Shown: positions 62,917 through 64,000 of the stretch, piece by piece
How positions within the stretch are numbered: the first letter of the stretch is position 1
Layout: every line of letters starts with the position of its first letter
NCBI GenBank assembly: GCA_020631815.1
Contig: JACKGW010000013.1
Location: forward strand, 24,599 to 88,598
Reading direction: 5' to 3'
DNA: 64,000 nucleotides
Source of the DNA: Planctomycetota bacterium
GTDB lineage: Bacteria; Planctomycetota; PLA2; JAEUHO01
Position numbers and translations under genes: made by a program
The notes under the pieces: generated by a model
What the model saw: only the letters and a program-made list of their open reading frames with translations
Told to the model about the DNA's origin: nothing
Databases searched by the model: none

Positions 62917-63994
62917 GTGCCCTGGCTTCGCCCTCGAACCGAACGCTCCTCGGGCGTCACGACCTGGTCCATCGAGTGGCGCGAAGGCGGTCGCGGCGGC
63001 AAGGTGCGCGCCCGCCCCCTCGGCGCCATCACCGAGAAGGAAGCGCAGTACGAGCTCGCCGCCAGGCAGGCCGGCAAGACCACGCGCCGCGAGAAGCGCG
63101 CGATCGACGCCAAGACGGCGGTCAAGGAGTACCTGCGCCACCTCAAGGCCTCCGGCCGCCGCGACGGCACCATCGACCACGACGGCGACAAGCTCTACCC
63201 GCTGGTCGACGCCTGGGACGACACGCCGCTGGCGCGCTGGTCCCGCTCCATGCTCGAGGGATTCCTCTCCGACCGCGACTGGGCTGCGTACCGCGTGCGC
63301 AACGCCTTGGGCGTCTACCGCCGCTTCGTGAAGTGGTGCGATGCCGTCGGCTACCTCTGCGGGGGACTTCGTGGCGGGCTTCAAGCCCCCGCGCGCACGC
63401 CCGCTGAACGAACGCGAGGCGCTCACCGCCGAGCAGGCCGGCAAGCTCCTCAAGACCGCCCGCGGCCACTACCTGGAGGTCCCCGTCGCCTTGGCCCTCC
63501 TCTCGGGCCTCTCCCGCGCCGACCTACGGACGCTGACCTGGAAGGAAGTCGACCTCAAGGCCGGCATGATCACACGGGCTCGCCACAAGACAGGCACCAG
63601 GCTCCGGCTGCCCATCTCCGACCCACTACGCGACGTCCTCCACCGCCACCGCGAGCGCACGGGCCGAGTCTGCCGCGGGCTCCCCACATCGGACTCCTCC
63701 CTCTACAAGGCCCTACACCGCCTGTGCGACCGTGCTGGCGTCCCGCGGGGCGGATGGCACGCGCTTCGGCATACGGCCGCTACGCTGCTAGCTGCTGCGG
63801 GGACGGACGTGGCAACTATCGGCCGGATCCTCGGGCACCGGCCGGGTAGCGACGTGACCCTGCGTTACCTGCACACTGATGATCCGCGCATGCAGCAGGC
63901 TGCGGATGCTGTGGCGCGCGCGGTCACCTGTGCCCCTCAACGAATTGTTGTCCTCGAGACGGCAGGAAAAGGGTGTCGAAACGCCTCCCCCTGA
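62917..63994 (+). pseudogene. int: tyrosine recombinase/integrase, frame broken by one extra G
   Basis: A tyrosine recombinase of about 358 residues after repair. GGAGGT at 62905-62910 sits 6 bp before the GTG start. The N-terminal arm and SAM-like core domain (about 60-148) read in one frame to YLC. The frame then needs one base fewer in the G5 run at 63361-63365 to give GDFVAGFKPPRARPLNE. The catalytic domain has Arg in LSRADLRTLTW, HALRHTAATLLAAAG, LGHRPGSDV and Tyr in LRYLHTDD. All five classical residues are seen. The next plus-strand frame from 63341 carries the catalytic half. Either a sequencing slip or an inactivating mutation explains it. Confidence 0.82.
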
Positions 63995-64000
63995 CCCCGG

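Overview
The window is a high-GC (roughly 70% by eye), densely packed bacterial chromosome segment. Genes run in short operons with many 4-bp ATGA/GTGA overlaps. I favour Planctomycetota, or failing that another high-GC phylum such as Myxococcota. The reasons are a Ser/Thr kinase fused to an FGE-like domain, Asp-rich loops in the type IV pilins, a DUF6677/TM2-like membrane protein, paired Uma2 genes and a very large NtrY-like kinase. No rRNA or marker is present to prove it.

Layout. (1) 1-1461: the end of an Mrp-type Na+/H+ antiporter operon (E, F, G and a partial B-type subunit). (2) 1552-14546: two small unknown genes, an ECF sigma factor with a large membrane anti-sigma partner, and on the other strand a sigma-54 activator, a secreted protein, a 1280-residue sensor kinase and a Ser/Thr kinase. 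(3) 14556-23933: housekeeping and unknown genes, including HAD phosphatase, PriA, a HEAT-repeat lipoprotein, a hotdog thioesterase and DprA. (4) 23975-35899: a type IV pilus/type II secretion and DNA-uptake region: two prepilins (one shattered by frameshifts), a TPR protein, PilC, PilB, PilT, two OmpA-like lipoproteins, prepilin peptidase, PilZ and SSB. With DprA next door this suggests natural transformation, although no secretin or ComEC lies in the window.

(5) 36358-42170: glucose-6-phosphate isomerase, an MA-like peptidase, an acetyl-CoA synthetase-like enzyme, then a disordered stretch and an unknown gene with an apparent indel. (6) 42171-50227: acyl-CoA metabolism: two acyl-CoA dehydrogenases, the B12-binding methylmalonyl-CoA mutase subunit, its MeaB chaperone, 3-hydroxyacyl-CoA dehydrogenase and thiolase, with a rhomboid protease between. 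Together these can run beta-oxidation and propionyl-CoA handling. (7) 50324-61270: a SIS isomerase coupled to a PyrK-like flavoprotein, a Nudix-HD fusion, ArgRS, cytochrome c, APRT, a PP2C phosphatase, a PLP desulfhydrase, RsmE, a Tat-exported LigB-type dioxygenase, DUF2461 and a GNAT acetyltransferase. (8) 61361-64000: two Uma2 genes, tRNA-Arg(CCT) and a tyrosine recombinase whose frame is broken in a G run. This looks like the left edge of an integrated element that continues past the window.

Non-coding structure is unusually rich in the convergent gaps. Two copies of one structured repeat (36052-36250 and 56973-57123) share a 24-bp start and the same order of GGGGTCTGA-type motifs. A perfect 34-bp inverted repeat fills the gap between two stop codons at 52895-52992. 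No wholly new defence or metabolic system is visible. The best candidates for novelty are the repeat family, the Nudix-HD fusion, the cysteine-free FGE-type receptor kinase, the prepilin peptidase with a 93-residue insert, and the kinase/secreted-protein operon. At least three loci carry clear frameshifts, so base-call accuracy should be questioned before decay is inferred.
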